From Devosia sp. 67-54 (GTDB lineage Bacteria; Pseudomonadota; Alphaproteobacteria; Rhizobiales; Devosiaceae): a DNA stretch of 64,000 nucleotides. The first letter of the stretch is position 1; every line of letters begins with the position of its first letter. The stretch spans positions 62,001 through 126,000 of the forward strand of contig NZ_MKVA01000011.1 of NCBI RefSeq assembly GCF_001899075.1, given 5' to 3'. Made by a program: the position numbers and the translations under genes. The notes beneath the pieces were generated by a model. It worked only from the letters and a program-made list of their open reading frames with translations, made no database searches and was not told where the DNA came from. Shown piece by piece: positions 16,751 to 24,756 of the stretch.

Positions 16751-17641
16751 ATGTCGCTCCGACAGAAGCTGCCTCCGCTCAACGCGCTTGAGGTGTTTGA
16801 GGCGGCGGTGAAATTCGGCAGCTTCTCGCGCGCGGGGCTCAAGCTGGGTCTGACTCAGAGCGCCGTCAGTCGACAGATCAGCAAGCTCGAGACCTACACT
16901 GGCACCAAGCTCTTCATGCGTGAAGCGCATGGGGTGTGCCCGACCCCCGCCGGTGAGCATTATGCGGCCGATATCAGCCGCCTGCTTGGCGAGATCGCCG
17001 CTGTCACTGAAGATTTCCGTGGCTGGTCGGGGCCCCGACAGATCACCATCGCCTGCTCGCGTGGCATTGCCGATCAATGGTTCATGGCCAGGCTCAACCA
17101 ACTGAAGCTCGAGATTTCCGAGCTCGAACTCAAGCTCAAGGTCACCGACGACATCGCCCATCTGCGTCTCGACGAGTTCGACCTTGCCATCTTTTATCGC
17201 AGCGAGCGGCCTGCGGGTGTGCAGTTGACTACGCTTGGCCATGAGGAAATCGTGCCGGTCGGCGCACAGACAACGCCGATGCTCGGGGCGACAGACGACC
17301 CCATCCTGATCGGCATCCTGGACTCTATGCGCGAATGGCAGGACTGGCCGCACTGGTGGTCTAGCGCCCAGCTGACGCCGCCGGCAAACATGCGCCGCTG
17401 GCTGCTCGGCGACTACGGACTCTGCACGACGGCGGCAGTACAGGGAGTCGGCCTGACGCTAGGCTGGACCTGGCTGATCCGCGATCAACTCGCCAGCGGG
17501 ATACTGCTGCCCAAGCACGCTCATGTCATGCGTTCGGAAGGCCGGTTTTATCTGATGCGCCCGCTCGACCGACATCAACGTCGGATCGTGCGCGAGGTCT
17601 CGGATTGGCTCGTCGCCAGCAATGGCGGCACGCTGGACTAG
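16751..17641 (+). CDS. LysR-family transcriptional regulator (GcvA-like)
   Basis: 296 residues. N-terminal HTH starts PPLNALEVFEAAVKFGSFSR, with LGLTQSAVSRQISKLETYTG as the recognition helix region (residues ~10-65). The C-terminal substrate-binding domain is of the GcvA/AmpR group (LATLGHE-like and GVGLTLGWTWL segments). The gene points away from iclR across a 219 bp gap in which I see no other gene. Its target is unclear: there is no adjacent metabolic gene on its strand, and it converges with a small membrane-protein gene 3 bp away. Confidence 0.88.
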   Translation: MSLRQKLPPLNALEVFEAAVKFGSFSRAGLKLGLTQSAVSRQISKLETYTGTKLFMREAHGVCPTPAGEHYAADISRLLGEIAAVTEDFRGWSGPRQITIACSRGIADQWFMARLNQLKLEISELELKLKVTDDIAHLRLDEFDLAIFYRSERPAGVQLTTLGHEEIVPVGAQTTPMLGATDDPILIGILDSMREWQDWPHWWSSAQLTPPANMRRWLLGDYGLCTTAAVQGVGLTLGWTWLIRDQLASGILLPKHAHVMRSEGRFYLMRPLDRHQRRIVREVSDWLVASNGGTLD

Positions 17642-17644
17642 ACG

Positions 17645-17893
17645 TCAAGCCGGCCCGGACACTTGCCGCCCTCGGACATATCCAACCACGGTGAATAGCA
17701 GCCAGGCAATCTGCGTGATGAACGATCCGAGGTTGAAATTCCAGCTCAGGGAATAGACCAACGCCACCCCGCCAACGATATTGAGCAACGCGTAGCGGCC
17801 GTCCCCTAGCGACAGAACGCGCATTTGAAGCAACGCATAGGCCAGTAGATAGGCACCGGCACCAATGAGCCCAACCAGGTTTGCCGCGTCCAT
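17645..17893 (-). CDS. Small membrane protein of the CBU_0592-like type
   Basis: 82 residues from ATG 17893, chosen for the GGAAGGA upstream; an open frame extends to 17992. Three hydrophobic segments: LVGLIGAGAYLLAYALLQ, ALLNIVGGVALVYSLSW and FITQIAWLLFTVVGYV. The pattern (NLVGxxGxxxYLxAYxLLQ... YxxLNxxGxxL...NxxSxxxQxxW) fits a widespread family of unknown function. No operon partner is evident. Confidence 0.7.
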   Translation of the reverse strand: MDAANLVGLIGAGAYLLAYALLQMRVLSLGDGRYALLNIVGGVALVYSLSWNFNLGSFITQIAWLLFTVVGYVRGRQVSGPA

Positions 17894-18434
17894 CCCGCGT
17901 CCTTCCGCTGCACCTCTCGCGCGGGTCAATATAGCGGCAGGACCGACAAGATCAGACGGCCAATTTCGTATGACCATATGAAAACCAGTCATGTCTCTTC
18001 GAACCCTTGCTCGCCGAACTCTCGGCTTTGATCATTGATGACATCGATGCCGAAGGTGAGGTGGATGCTTTCGTTCGCGCAGAATGTATTGATACTGTTT
18101 GGCGATGCCGACCACGCCGAGTTCAACGACATCATGCCGGCCATCGCCGAGATGGATGCCAACGCGAAGGCGCGATGCTTCCGCCATGTCGTCGGCGAGT
18201 CGCTTCGCCAGTGACCGGATCAGCTCGCGGTCGGAGTTTCGGCCGAGCACGTCAAAACGCGTCAGGCCTTTGAAGGCAGGGATAGAGCATTTGGGCATCG
18301 CAGGAGCGTCGATGGCCCGTCGGGATGCGCTGCGACTTGCTTTCCCGTGCCTCCCCACGTTTCGCCAAGAGAGCCGGGGAAGCAGAAAACGCCCCGAAGG
18401 GCGTTTGCTAAGTCATTGATTTCAATTATGTTTT
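17894..18434. other. Gene-poor region without a confident gene
   Basis: 540 bp between the small membrane protein and tRNA-Gly. On the minus strand an 88-codon frame (18298-18032) starts MPKCSIPAFKGLTRFDVLGR and contains NSDRELIRSLAKRLADD, which is helix-like. On the plus strand a 49-codon frame (18065-18214) starts MLSFAQNVLILFGDADHAEF. They overlap, so at most one is real. Neither has a clear ribosome-binding site or a product I recognise; a decayed small gene, perhaps antitoxin-like, is possible. The tRNA terminator is at 18387-18406. Confidence 0.35.
18387..18406 (-). terminator. Probable terminator of tRNA-Gly
   Basis: Stem AAACGCCC / GGGCGTTT closed by a UUCG tetraloop when transcribed on the minus strand, followed by TTTC. 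It lies 29 bp beyond the 3' end of the tRNA gene, in the right orientation for intrinsic termination. Confidence 0.7.
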
Positions 18435-18509
18435 TGGAGCGGGCGAAGGGATTCGAACCCTCGACCCTAACCTTGGCAAGGTTATGCTCTACCCCTGAGC
18501 TACACCCGC
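18435..18509 (-). tRNA. tRNA-Gly, anticodon GCC
   Basis: On the minus strand the sequence folds as a full cloverleaf. Acceptor GCGGGTG pairs with CGCCCGC, the D-arm contains AGCTCAGGGGTAGAGC, the anticodon stem-loop is CCTTGCCAAGG with GCC in the anticodon position, and the T-arm has GGTTCGAATCC. CCA is encoded at the 3' end (18437-18435). 75 nt including CCA. Confidence 0.96.
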
Positions 18510-18689
18510 GCTCCACGCCCCGTCCATGCCGCCAATCTCTTGGCAGCGGCCGAAGCGCGGCCTATATGCCCAATCGAAACCGCCTTTGCAACCCTGAATC
18601 CCACTCTGGCTGCATCGTCTCCGGGCGCCGCTGGCGCGAGCCCCCGGCGGCATGCGACAAGGGTGGGCCCGTTCGGAAAGAGCCGACCC

Positions 18690-19628
18690 GTGAACGTCAA
18701 TCTGTCTTCGCCCACGCCCGCCGCCCCGCCGGCCGAGCTGATCAAGGAATCGTCCGACCGCGCCTTCAAGGCCGACGTCATCGACGCCTCGCTGGAGGCG
18801 CCGGTGCTGGTGGATTTCTGGGCCCCCTGGTGCGGCCCCTGCCGGGCCCTGACCCCCACCATCGAGAAGGTGATCAGGGAAAAGGCCGGCAAGATCCGGC
18901 TGGTCAAGATCAACATCGACGAGAACCCGCAGATCGCCGGCCAGCTCGGCGTGCAGTCGATCCCCAACGTCTTCGCCTTCGCCGGCGGCCGCCCGGTCGA
19001 CATGTTCTTGGGCAATTTGCCCGAGACCGAAGTGCGCAAATTCGCCGACCGGGTGATCGCCGCCGCCGGGCCGGGCAAGCCGCGCGCCGGCTCGATCGAG
19101 GAAGAGATCAAGAACGCGCTGGGTGCGGCCAAGGCGGCGCTAGATGGCGGCGACCTCGGCACCGCCGCGCAGATCTACGGCATGGTGCTGCAGCATCAGG
19201 CCGACAACAGCGAGGCGCTGCTCGGCATGGCCCGCGTCTATTTGAAGGCCGGCGAGGCCGAGCAGGCGCAGGCCGTGCTCGACACCGTGCCCGAGGCGGC
19301 GCGCACCGGCGCCGACTACCTCTCGATCGCCGCCGAGCTGAAGCTGCTCGCCGAGGCGGCGGCGCTGGGCGGCACCGCCGATCTCGCCCACAAGGTCGAG
19401 GCGGCGCCCGACGACCACCAGGCCCGCTTCGATCTCGCCATCGCCCTCAACGCCGAGGGCAAGCGCGCCGAGGCCGCCGAGCAATTGGTGACGCTGCTGC
19501 GCCGCGACCGTACCTGGGAGGACGACCGCGCCCGCAAGAAGCTGCTGGAATTTTTCGAGGCCTGGGGCGCCAAGGACCCGGCCACGCTCAAGGGACGGCG
19601 ACTGCTGTCGTCGCTGCTGTTTTCGTAG
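18690..19628 (+). CDS. Thioredoxin-domain protein with C-terminal TPR-like region (CnoX/YbbN type)
   Basis: 312 residues from a GTG at 18690; another GTG at 18663 is possible and no ATG fits well. Residues ~15-120 are a thioredoxin fold with active-site WCGPC (Cys48, Cys51) and the cis-proline region SIPNVFAF. The remainder is helical with tetratricopeptide character (GDLGTAAQIYGMVLQHQADN and similar). This is the architecture of CnoX/YbbN, a chaperedoxin that protects client proteins during oxidative stress. It abuts the Lon-domain gene with no gap, indicating co-transcription. Confidence 0.88.
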   Translation: MNVNLSSPTPAAPPAELIKESSDRAFKADVIDASLEAPVLVDFWAPWCGPCRALTPTIEKVIREKAGKIRLVKINIDENPQIAGQLGVQSIPNVFAFAGGRPVDMFLGNLPETEVRKFADRVIAAAGPGKPRAGSIEEEIKNALGAAKAALDGGDLGTAAQIYGMVLQHQADNSEALLGMARVYLKAGEAEQAQAVLDTVPEAARTGADYLSIAAELKLLAEAAALGGTADLAHKVEAAPDDHQARFDLAIALNAEGKRAEAAEQLVTLLRRDRTWEDDRARKKLLEFFEAWGAKDPATLKGRRLLSSLLFS

Positions 19629-20294
19629 ATGGTCAAGACTCCGACCGCGCCGGCCGAGCTGCCCGAGCACATCCCGCTGTTCCCGCTGAGCGGCGCGCTG
19701 CTGCTGCCGTTCTCGCACCGGCCGCTCAACATCTTCGAGCCGCGCTATCTGGCCATGGTGGACGATGCGCTGGCCGGCAACCGGCTGATCGGGCTGATCC
19801 AGCCCGAGGACACCAGCGAGGAGAGCCCGCGCGGGAGAGCGCCGCTCCAGAAGATCGGCACGCTCGGCCGCCTCACCCATTGGGAGGAGCATGGCGAGGG
19901 CCGCTATTTCATCATCCTCGAAGGCGTCACCCGCTTCGAGCTGGGCACCGAGCTCACGGTGATGACGCCGTACCGGCAGGCGAGCATCTCGGCCGAACGC
20001 TTCGCCCTCGATTTCGAGCACGCCCATGGCGAGGATAAGGTCGACCGCGAGCGCTTCCTCAAGATGATGAAGGACTATGCCGAGTTCGCCAATTTCGAGC
20101 TTAACTGGGACGAGATCAACAAGACCGGCACGGCCGATCTGGTGAATTTCTGCTGCATGGTGTCGCCCTATGGCGCCCGTGAAAAGCAGGTGCTGCTCGA
20201 AGCGACCTCGTTGCAGGATCGCGCCGAAACCCTGATCGCGCTCGCCGAGTTCGAGATGGCCAAGGGCTCGAGCGCCGGCGTGCCGCTGAACTGA
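19629..20294 (+). CDS. LON substrate-binding-domain protein
   Basis: 221 residues covering only the N-terminal domain found in Lon protease: LPEHIPLFPLSGALLLPFSHRPLNIFEPRY at the start, an internal GRYFIILEGVTRF, and no ATPase or peptidase domain. Standalone versions are common in alphaproteobacteria next to the thioredoxin-TPR gene. The start codon directly follows the upstream stop. Function is unknown beyond probable protein or ligand binding. Confidence 0.9.
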   Translation: MVKTPTAPAELPEHIPLFPLSGALLLPFSHRPLNIFEPRYLAMVDDALAGNRLIGLIQPEDTSEESPRGRAPLQKIGTLGRLTHWEEHGEGRYFIILEGVTRFELGTELTVMTPYRQASISAERFALDFEHAHGEDKVDRERFLKMMKDYAEFANFELNWDEINKTGTADLVNFCCMVSPYGAREKQVLLEATSLQDRAETLIALAEFEMAKGSSAGVPLN

Positions 20295-20299
20295 CGGTC

Positions 20300-20539
20300 A
20301 TGGCTGATGTGGCCGACACCTCCGGACGCCGCTACGAGGTCGATCCGCGCACCCTCGAAATGCTGGTCTGCCCGCTGACCAAGACCCGCCTGGTGCTGAG
20401 CGCCGACCGCACCGAGCTGATCTCGGTGGCGGCGCACCTCGCCTTCCCCATCCGCGACGGCGTGCCGATGCTGAGCCTCGACGAAGCCCGCGACGTCGAC
20501 CCCGACGAAATGCGCGTGCAATTCCCCCCGGCGGTGTGA
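20300..20539 (+). CDS. Trm112-like (UPF0434) protein
   Basis: 79 residues. Core VDPRTLEMLVCPLTKTRLVL and HLAFPIRDGVPMLSLDEAR match the Trm112/YcaR family, whose eukaryotic members activate methyltransferases. Only one of the usual cysteines is present, so zinc binding is doubtful, as in many alphaproteobacterial members. It follows the Lon-domain gene by 5 bp, so it is the third gene of that operon. Confidence 0.88.
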   Translation: MADVADTSGRRYEVDPRTLEMLVCPLTKTRLVLSADRTELISVAAHLAFPIRDGVPMLSLDEARDVDPDEMRVQFPPAV

Positions 20540-20649
20540 CGGCTCAGGCCCTGTCCGGCAGCAGCACGCGCGGGTCGGGCTAGCAATAGAGCACGCTGCG
20601 GATCGCCAGCCGGCGGCGTGGATCTCGGCGATGCGGCCGGCGTCGGCGC

Positions 20650-21045
20650 CTATTTCGGCGGCTGCACCAGATATTGCGCCACGCCATTGCCGAACGACCA
20701 GTCGCCCAGCGTATCCTCGACGAGGTTGATGATCACGTCCTCGCGCCGGATGCCGACCCGCTCGTGCAGGCCATCGGCGATGAACTTGAAGAAGGCCTGC
20801 TTGACCTCGTTGCTGCGGCCCTCGCGCAGCGTCACCTGGATGATCATCGCCTCACCGCTGCGCTCGATGCCGAGGAAGTGCCGGTCGATGAACAGCGTTT
20901 CGGGCTGGTGCTCGGTGATGACGTGGAAGCGGTCGCCGTCCGGCGCCTTCAGCACGCCGACGATCGCTTCGTAGATCACGTCGGAGACGTGGCGCTTGTA
21001 CTGGGCCGATGTTCCGGCCGGCATGTCGATGCGGGCGAGCGGCAT
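20650..21045 (-). CDS. Tautomerase-family protein
   Basis: 131 residues starting MPLARIDMPAG, so a proline would be exposed at the N-terminus after methionine removal, as in 4-oxalocrotonate tautomerase-type enzymes. The length and the sequence HRFHVITEHQPETLFIDRHF-like middle fit the two-repeat Tautomerase_2 group. It converges on the Trm112 gene across a 110 bp gap and lies 33 bp downstream of the UbiH-type gene. The substrate is unknown. Confidence 0.85.
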   Translation of the reverse strand: MPLARIDMPAGTSAQYKRHVSDVIYEAIVGVLKAPDGDRFHVITEHQPETLFIDRHFLGIERSGEAMIIQVTLREGRSNEVKQAFFKFIADGLHERVGIRREDVIINLVEDTLGDWSFGNGVAQYLVQPPK

Positions 21046-21078
21046 GGCAGTCTCTCCTGGCTGGATCGGGGCGCCGCT

Positions 21079-22296
21079 CTAGAGCGGCAATCCACGCGTG
21101 AGGCGCGGACCGTGATGGTCGAGGCCGGCGGCGCGGCCGATCAGCGCCGACTTGACCGGGCGCATGCGATCGACGAGGCCGAGCCCGACGTCGCGCAGCG
21201 CCCTGAGCGGCGCCAGATCGTTGGAGAACAGCCGGTTGAGGCTGTCGGTCACCGCCGCCATCAGCGCCGTGTCGAGCCGGCGCGACGCCTGGTAGCGGGC
21301 CAGCATGTCGGGCGCGCCATGGTCGAGCCCGAGCCGCAGCGCGTCGATCACCGCCTCGCTCAGCGCCGCCACGTCCTTGAGCCCGAGATTGAGCCCCTGC
21401 CCGGCCAGCGGATGGATGACATGCGCCGCATCGCCGATGATGGCGAGCCGCGGCGCGACGAAACTGCGCGCCAGCTGCAGCCGCAGCGGAAAGCTCTGCA
21501 GCGGCTCTTCGAGCCGCACCGCGCCGAGGCACGAGCCCATCGCCGCCTCGATCTCGGCCGCCGCCGCCTCGGGCGGCAGCGCCTTGAGCCGCACCGCTTC
21601 CGCCGTCGCTTCGGTCCACACCAGCGACGAGCGGTTGCCGCTGAGCGGCAGGCTCGCGAACGGCCCCGCCGGGCGGAAATGCTCGTAGGCCGTGCCCTCG
21701 TGCGGCAGTTCGTGCGCGATGGTGGTGACCACGCCCGCCTGCCGGTAGTCGTGGCTGACGACCCCGATCCCCGCCATCTGCCTCAGCCCCGACATGGCGC
21801 CGTCGGCGGCGATCAGCAGCGGCGCGGCGAGCGTGCGGCCGTCCTTGAGGCTGAGCGTCGCCAGCGCCGGCTCGGCGCTGTAGCCGGCGACCTCCGCCGG
21901 CGCGATGAATTCCACCCGCGCTTCGGCCGCCGCCAGCAGCGCCGCCGTCAGCACCCGGTTGGGCACCATATGCGCATAGGGCTCGCCGGGCGCGACGTCG
22001 CCCTCGAAGCTTAGGAACACCGGGCGGGACAGATCGTCCGCGCCGGAATCGGAGATCTTCATGGCGCGGATCGGCGTCGCCTCGTCGCCCAGCGCCCCCC
22101 AGACCCCCAGTGCCTCGAGCACCCGCCGCACCCCGGCGCTGAGCGCGAAGGCCCGCTTGTCGTCGGGCACGCTGAACGGCCGCCGGTCCACCAGCGCCAC
22201 CCGCATGTCCTTCTGGAAGCGGGTCAGCGCCAGCGCCTGCGACAGGCCGACCGGCCCGCCGCCCACGATTATGACGTCATAGGGCTTGTCGCTCAT
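21079..22296 (-). CDS. UbiH/UbiF/VisC/COQ6-family FAD-dependent hydroxylase
   Basis: 405 residues from ATG 22296; the open frame reaches 22350. FAD-binding Rossmann motif IIVGGGPVGLSQALAL near the N-terminus, middle DGAMSGLRQMAG motif, and the second FAD motif GDAAHVIHPLAGQGLNLGLKD (~residue 275). These enzymes hydroxylate the ring of the ubiquinone precursor at C5, C6 or C1, and which position cannot be told by eye. It is divergent from glnK, an arrangement common in Hyphomicrobiales. Confidence 0.9.
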   Translation of the reverse strand: MSDKPYDVIIVGGGPVGLSQALALTRFQKDMRVALVDRRPFSVPDDKRAFALSAGVRRVLEALGVWGALGDEATPIRAMKISDSGADDLSRPVFLSFEGDVAPGEPYAHMVPNRVLTAALLAAAEARVEFIAPAEVAGYSAEPALATLSLKDGRTLAAPLLIAADGAMSGLRQMAGIGVVSHDYRQAGVVTTIAHELPHEGTAYEHFRPAGPFASLPLSGNRSSLVWTEATAEAVRLKALPPEAAAAEIEAAMGSCLGAVRLEEPLQSFPLRLQLARSFVAPRLAIIGDAAHVIHPLAGQGLNLGLKDVAALSEAVIDALRLGLDHGAPDMLARYQASRRLDTALMAAVTDSLNRLFSNDLAPLRALRDVGLGLVDRMRPVKSALIGRAAGLDHHGPRLTRGLPL

Positions 22297-22569
22297 CGCT
22301 CTCGTCTCGCCGCGTGCGACGGTTGTGCCGCGCGGGCCCGGCCGGCGCAAGGGTCACGGCGATGCCCAACATTTGTGCAGCGAGACATCATCCGCTCAAA
22401 AAATAGGCGCAATCGCGGGCGTGAACCGGGCTTCGTTTCCCATCGATATCGCCACCGGGCCGATTCTCGAAGCGGAATCATGGACTTGGCGAACCGGCGC
22501 CGGGCTTGGCACGGCGTTTGAGTCTCTTGCCGGCATTGCAGACCAAGCAGTCAGTCGAAAGGGGCATCC
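22297..22569. promoter_or_regulatory. Divergent ubiH-type/glnK control region with sigma54-like promoter (22506-22521)
   Basis: 273 bp gap. Near glnK, TTGGCACG (22506-22513), four bases and TTGA (22518-22521) match the sigma54 consensus TTGGCACG-N4-TTGC except for the last base. glnK-amtB operons are classically sigma54/NtrC controlled, so this is the probable nitrogen-regulated promoter, about 50 bp before the start codon. I did not find a clear NtrC palindrome upstream. Confidence 0.6.
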
Positions 22570-22908
22570 ATGAAACTGGTGATCGCAATCATCAAGCCGT
22601 CACGGCTTGAGGAGGTGCGTCAGGCGCTGAATTCGCTCGACGTGCACGGCATGACCGTGACCGAAGTCAAAGGCTATGGCCGCCAGAAGGGCCATTCCGA
22701 AATCTACCGCGGCACCGAATACGCGGTGCACTTCCTGCCCAAGCTCAAGATCGAGATCGCCGTCGACGACGGCCAGTCCGACGCCATCGTCGCCGCCATT
22801 CGCGACAGCGCCCAGACCGGCCGCATCGGCGACGGCAAGATCTTCGTCCTCGATCTGCTCGCAGTCACCCGCATCCGCACCGGCGAGACCGGCGCGGCGG
22901 CCCTCTAG
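22570..22908 (+). CDS. glnK: Nitrogen regulatory protein PII (GlnK)
   Basis: 112 residues, exact PII length. T-loop KGHSEIYRGTEYAVHFLPK carries Tyr51, the uridylylation site, and the C-terminal pattern GRIGDGKIFVLDL with VTRIRTGETG is the second PII signature. GlnK senses 2-oxoglutarate, ATP/ADP and glutamine, and blocks its partner AmtB when ammonium is plentiful. amtB follows after 24 bp, so they form the usual glnK-amtB operon. Confidence 0.97.
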   Translation: MKLVIAIIKPSRLEEVRQALNSLDVHGMTVTEVKGYGRQKGHSEIYRGTEYAVHFLPKLKIEIAVDDGQSDAIVAAIRDSAQTGRIGDGKIFVLDLLAVTRIRTGETGAAAL

Positions 22909-22932
22909 CCGGTGCGATCCCAGGAGAACATG

Positions 22933-24246
22933 ATGAAACTCAACACGACTTTGACCGCGGCGGGATCGGCGCTGGGAGCCTTTGCGCTGGCGACGCTTCC
23001 CGTCTTCGCCCAGGACGCGGCCCCCGCCGCCCCGGCGGCGCCCACGCTCGATGCCGGCAACACCGCCTGGATGCTCACCTCCACCCTTCTGGTGCTGATG
23101 ATGACCATTCCAGGCCTGGCGCTGTTCTACGGCGGCATGGTGCGCAAGAAGAACGTCCTGGCGACGGTGATGCAGTCCTTCGCCATCACCTGCGCCATCA
23201 CCATCGTCTGGTTCGTCGTCGGCTATTCCATCGCCTTCACCGATGGCGGCCCGACCCAGGCGTGGCTCGGCGGCTTCTCGAAGCTGTTCCACAACGGCGT
23301 CACGGTGAGCTCGCTCTGGGGCAGCATCCCCGAATACGTGTTCTCCACCTTCCAGATGACCTTCGCCATCATCACCCCGGCGCTCATCGCCGGCGCCTTC
23401 GCCGAGCGCATGAAGTTCTCGGCCATGCTGATCTTCATGGTGCTGTGGTCGATCTTCGTCTATTCGCCCATCGCCCATTGGGTGTGGGGCGGCGGCTTCC
23501 TCGGCGGCCTGGGCGTGCTCGATTTCGCCGGCGGCACCGTGGTGCACATCAACGCCGGCGTCGCCGGCCTCGTCTGCGCCCTCGTCCTCGGCAAGCGCAA
23601 GGGGTTCGGCAGCACCAACATGGCGCCGCACAACCTCGTCTATTCGGTGATCGGCGCAGCGCTGCTGTGGGTCGGCTGGTTCGGCTTCAACGCCGGCTCG
23701 GAGCTGGCGGCCGACGGCCTTGCCGGCGCCGCGATGATCAACACCCAGGTGGCCACCGCCGCGGCGGCGCTCGCCTGGATGTTCGCCGAATGGATCGTGG
23801 TCAAGAAGCCCTCCGTCCTCGGCATCATCTCGGGCGCCGTGGCCGGCCTCGTTGCCGTCACCCCGGCGGCGGGCTTCGTCAACCCGACCGGCGCGCTGGT
23901 CATCGGCCTCGTCGCCGGTGTCCTCTGCTACGTCGCCGCCGCGCATGTGAAGCGCCGGCTCGGCTACGACGATTCGCTCGATGCCTTCGGCGTGCACGGC
24001 GTCGGCGGCATCATCGGCGCGCTGTTGACCGGCGTCTTCGCCGATCCGGCCATCAACCCGCTGGGCGAGAACCATTCGATCGTCACCCAGTTCTACGGCA
24101 TCGTCGCCACCATCGCCTGGACCGCCATCGCCTCCTTCATCATCCTGATGATCGTCAAGGTCCTGGTGGGAGGCCTCCGCCCCTCCGAGCAGGAGGAGGA
24201 AGAGGGCCTCGACATCACCCAGCACGGCGAATCGGTGAACGAATAG
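22933..24246 (+). CDS. amtB: Ammonium transporter AmtB
   Basis: 437 residues. AGGAG lies 6 bases before the ATG at 22933; ATG 22930 is an alternative. Signal-peptide-like N-terminus (to about FAQDAAPAA) followed by 11 membrane helices. Conserved Amt features: NTAWMLTSTLLVLMMTIPGL, DFAGGTVVHINAGVAGLV with the first pore His and DAFGVHGVGGIIGALLTG with the second. Trimeric ammonium channel in the inner membrane gated by GlnK, whose gene is immediately upstream. Confidence 0.96.
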   Translation: MKLNTTLTAAGSALGAFALATLPVFAQDAAPAAPAAPTLDAGNTAWMLTSTLLVLMMTIPGLALFYGGMVRKKNVLATVMQSFAITCAITIVWFVVGYSIAFTDGGPTQAWLGGFSKLFHNGVTVSSLWGSIPEYVFSTFQMTFAIITPALIAGAFAERMKFSAMLIFMVLWSIFVYSPIAHWVWGGGFLGGLGVLDFAGGTVVHINAGVAGLVCALVLGKRKGFGSTNMAPHNLVYSVIGAALLWVGWFGFNAGSELAADGLAGAAMINTQVATAAAALAWMFAEWIVVKKPSVLGIISGAVAGLVAVTPAAGFVNPTGALVIGLVAGVLCYVAAAHVKRRLGYDDSLDAFGVHGVGGIIGALLTGVFADPAINPLGENHSIVTQFYGIVATIAWTAIASFIILMIVKVLVGGLRPSEQEEEEGLDITQHGESVNE

Positions 24247-24287
24247 GCACCCCACCGGCGCGGGCAGCCGTCCGCGCCGGACCGCCG

Positions 24288-24376
24288 GTTCGATCCGGCG
24301 TGCAGTCCGCGCGCCTCTTGGCCCGCCACAGAGGCTTCCCACTCGCAACCCGCGTGGACTGCACCCCCGATCGAAC
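24288..24376. repeat. Nested inverted repeat, 21-base arms
   Basis: Arms 24288-24308 and 24356-24376 are complementary at 19 of 21 positions (outer GTTCGATC / GATCGAAC, inner TGCAGTCC / GGACTGCA). The 47-base interior contains its own hairpin GCCTCT (24313-24318) / AGAGGC (24330-24335). The size and structure resemble a miniature palindromic intergenic element. Confidence 0.7.
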
Positions 24377-24410
24377 GGAATCGACGATCGCCCGCGCCGG
24401 CGTCCCCGCC

Positions 24411-24446
24411 CACCGGGTCATTCCCGCGCAAGCGGGAACCTCCGTT
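24411..24446 (+). repeat. Hairpin repeat, copy 1 (CACCGGGTCATTCCCGC type)
   Basis: 36 bases matching 49105-49140 at 34 positions. The hairpin ATTCCCGC-gcaa-GCGGGAA differs from the other copy (ATCCCCGC-gcaa-GCGGGGA) by a paired change that keeps the stem. Confidence 0.7.
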
Positions 24447-24661
24447 GGCTGACGTCGAGATGAGCAGGGTAGATAAGACCGGGCGTCGCCCGGCAAGTCA
24501 CCACACCGCCGACGGATGACAGGAGAGTGCGCCCAATGCGTGGGCATTCTCGTCATCGTTCGTGCCGGTTTTTTGGGCGTCCTGCCGTCCGGCGCCGCCC
24601 CGTCGACCGCCACCCCCGCATAACTCCCTCCATCGACACGGCTTTTTCCTGACCCAGCCGC

Positions 24662-24676
24662 TGGCACGATCCTTGA
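24662..24676 (+). promoter_or_regulatory. Sigma54-like promoter of the second amt gene
   Basis: TGGCACG (24662-24668), four bases and TTGA (24673-24676), about 80 bp before the start codon. It has the same variant -12 box (TTGAG) as the glnK promoter. Context (an ammonium transporter) makes nitrogen control likely. Confidence 0.55.
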
Positions 24677-24756
24677 GTGCCTGCCCGGTACATGACCGGT
24701 TGCGAGCCGGACTTGGGAAGCAAAGCGGCACGTGTGGCCGCGTGGGGGAGGCCGTG

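Larger units (their letters stand above)
24247..24756. other. Repeat-rich gap between amtB and the second amt gene
   Basis: 510 bp with no gene. It holds a 9-bp perfect hairpin right after amtB (24255-24280, CCGGCGCGG / CCGCGCCGG, no T-run), the long inverted repeat at 24288-24376, a hairpin repeat at 24411-24446 related to the one near dnaQ, a small GGGCGTCGCCC hairpin near 24480, and the sigma54-like site at 24662. Confidence 0.6.

Noticed and set aside
18347-20038. Plus-strand frame of 563 codons through the tRNA and thioredoxin genes
   Set aside because: Arg/Gly-rich translation, crosses the tRNA gene and lies out of frame with two well-supported proteins.
24255-24280. Hairpin after amtB as an intrinsic terminator
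   Set aside because: Stem is perfect but no T-run follows on either strand; kept only as a note in the gap entry.
22600-24348. Long minus-strand frame across glnK and amtB
   Set aside because: Low-complexity product rich in Gly, Asp, Glu, His and Arg, typical of antisense to a G+C-rich membrane protein gene.
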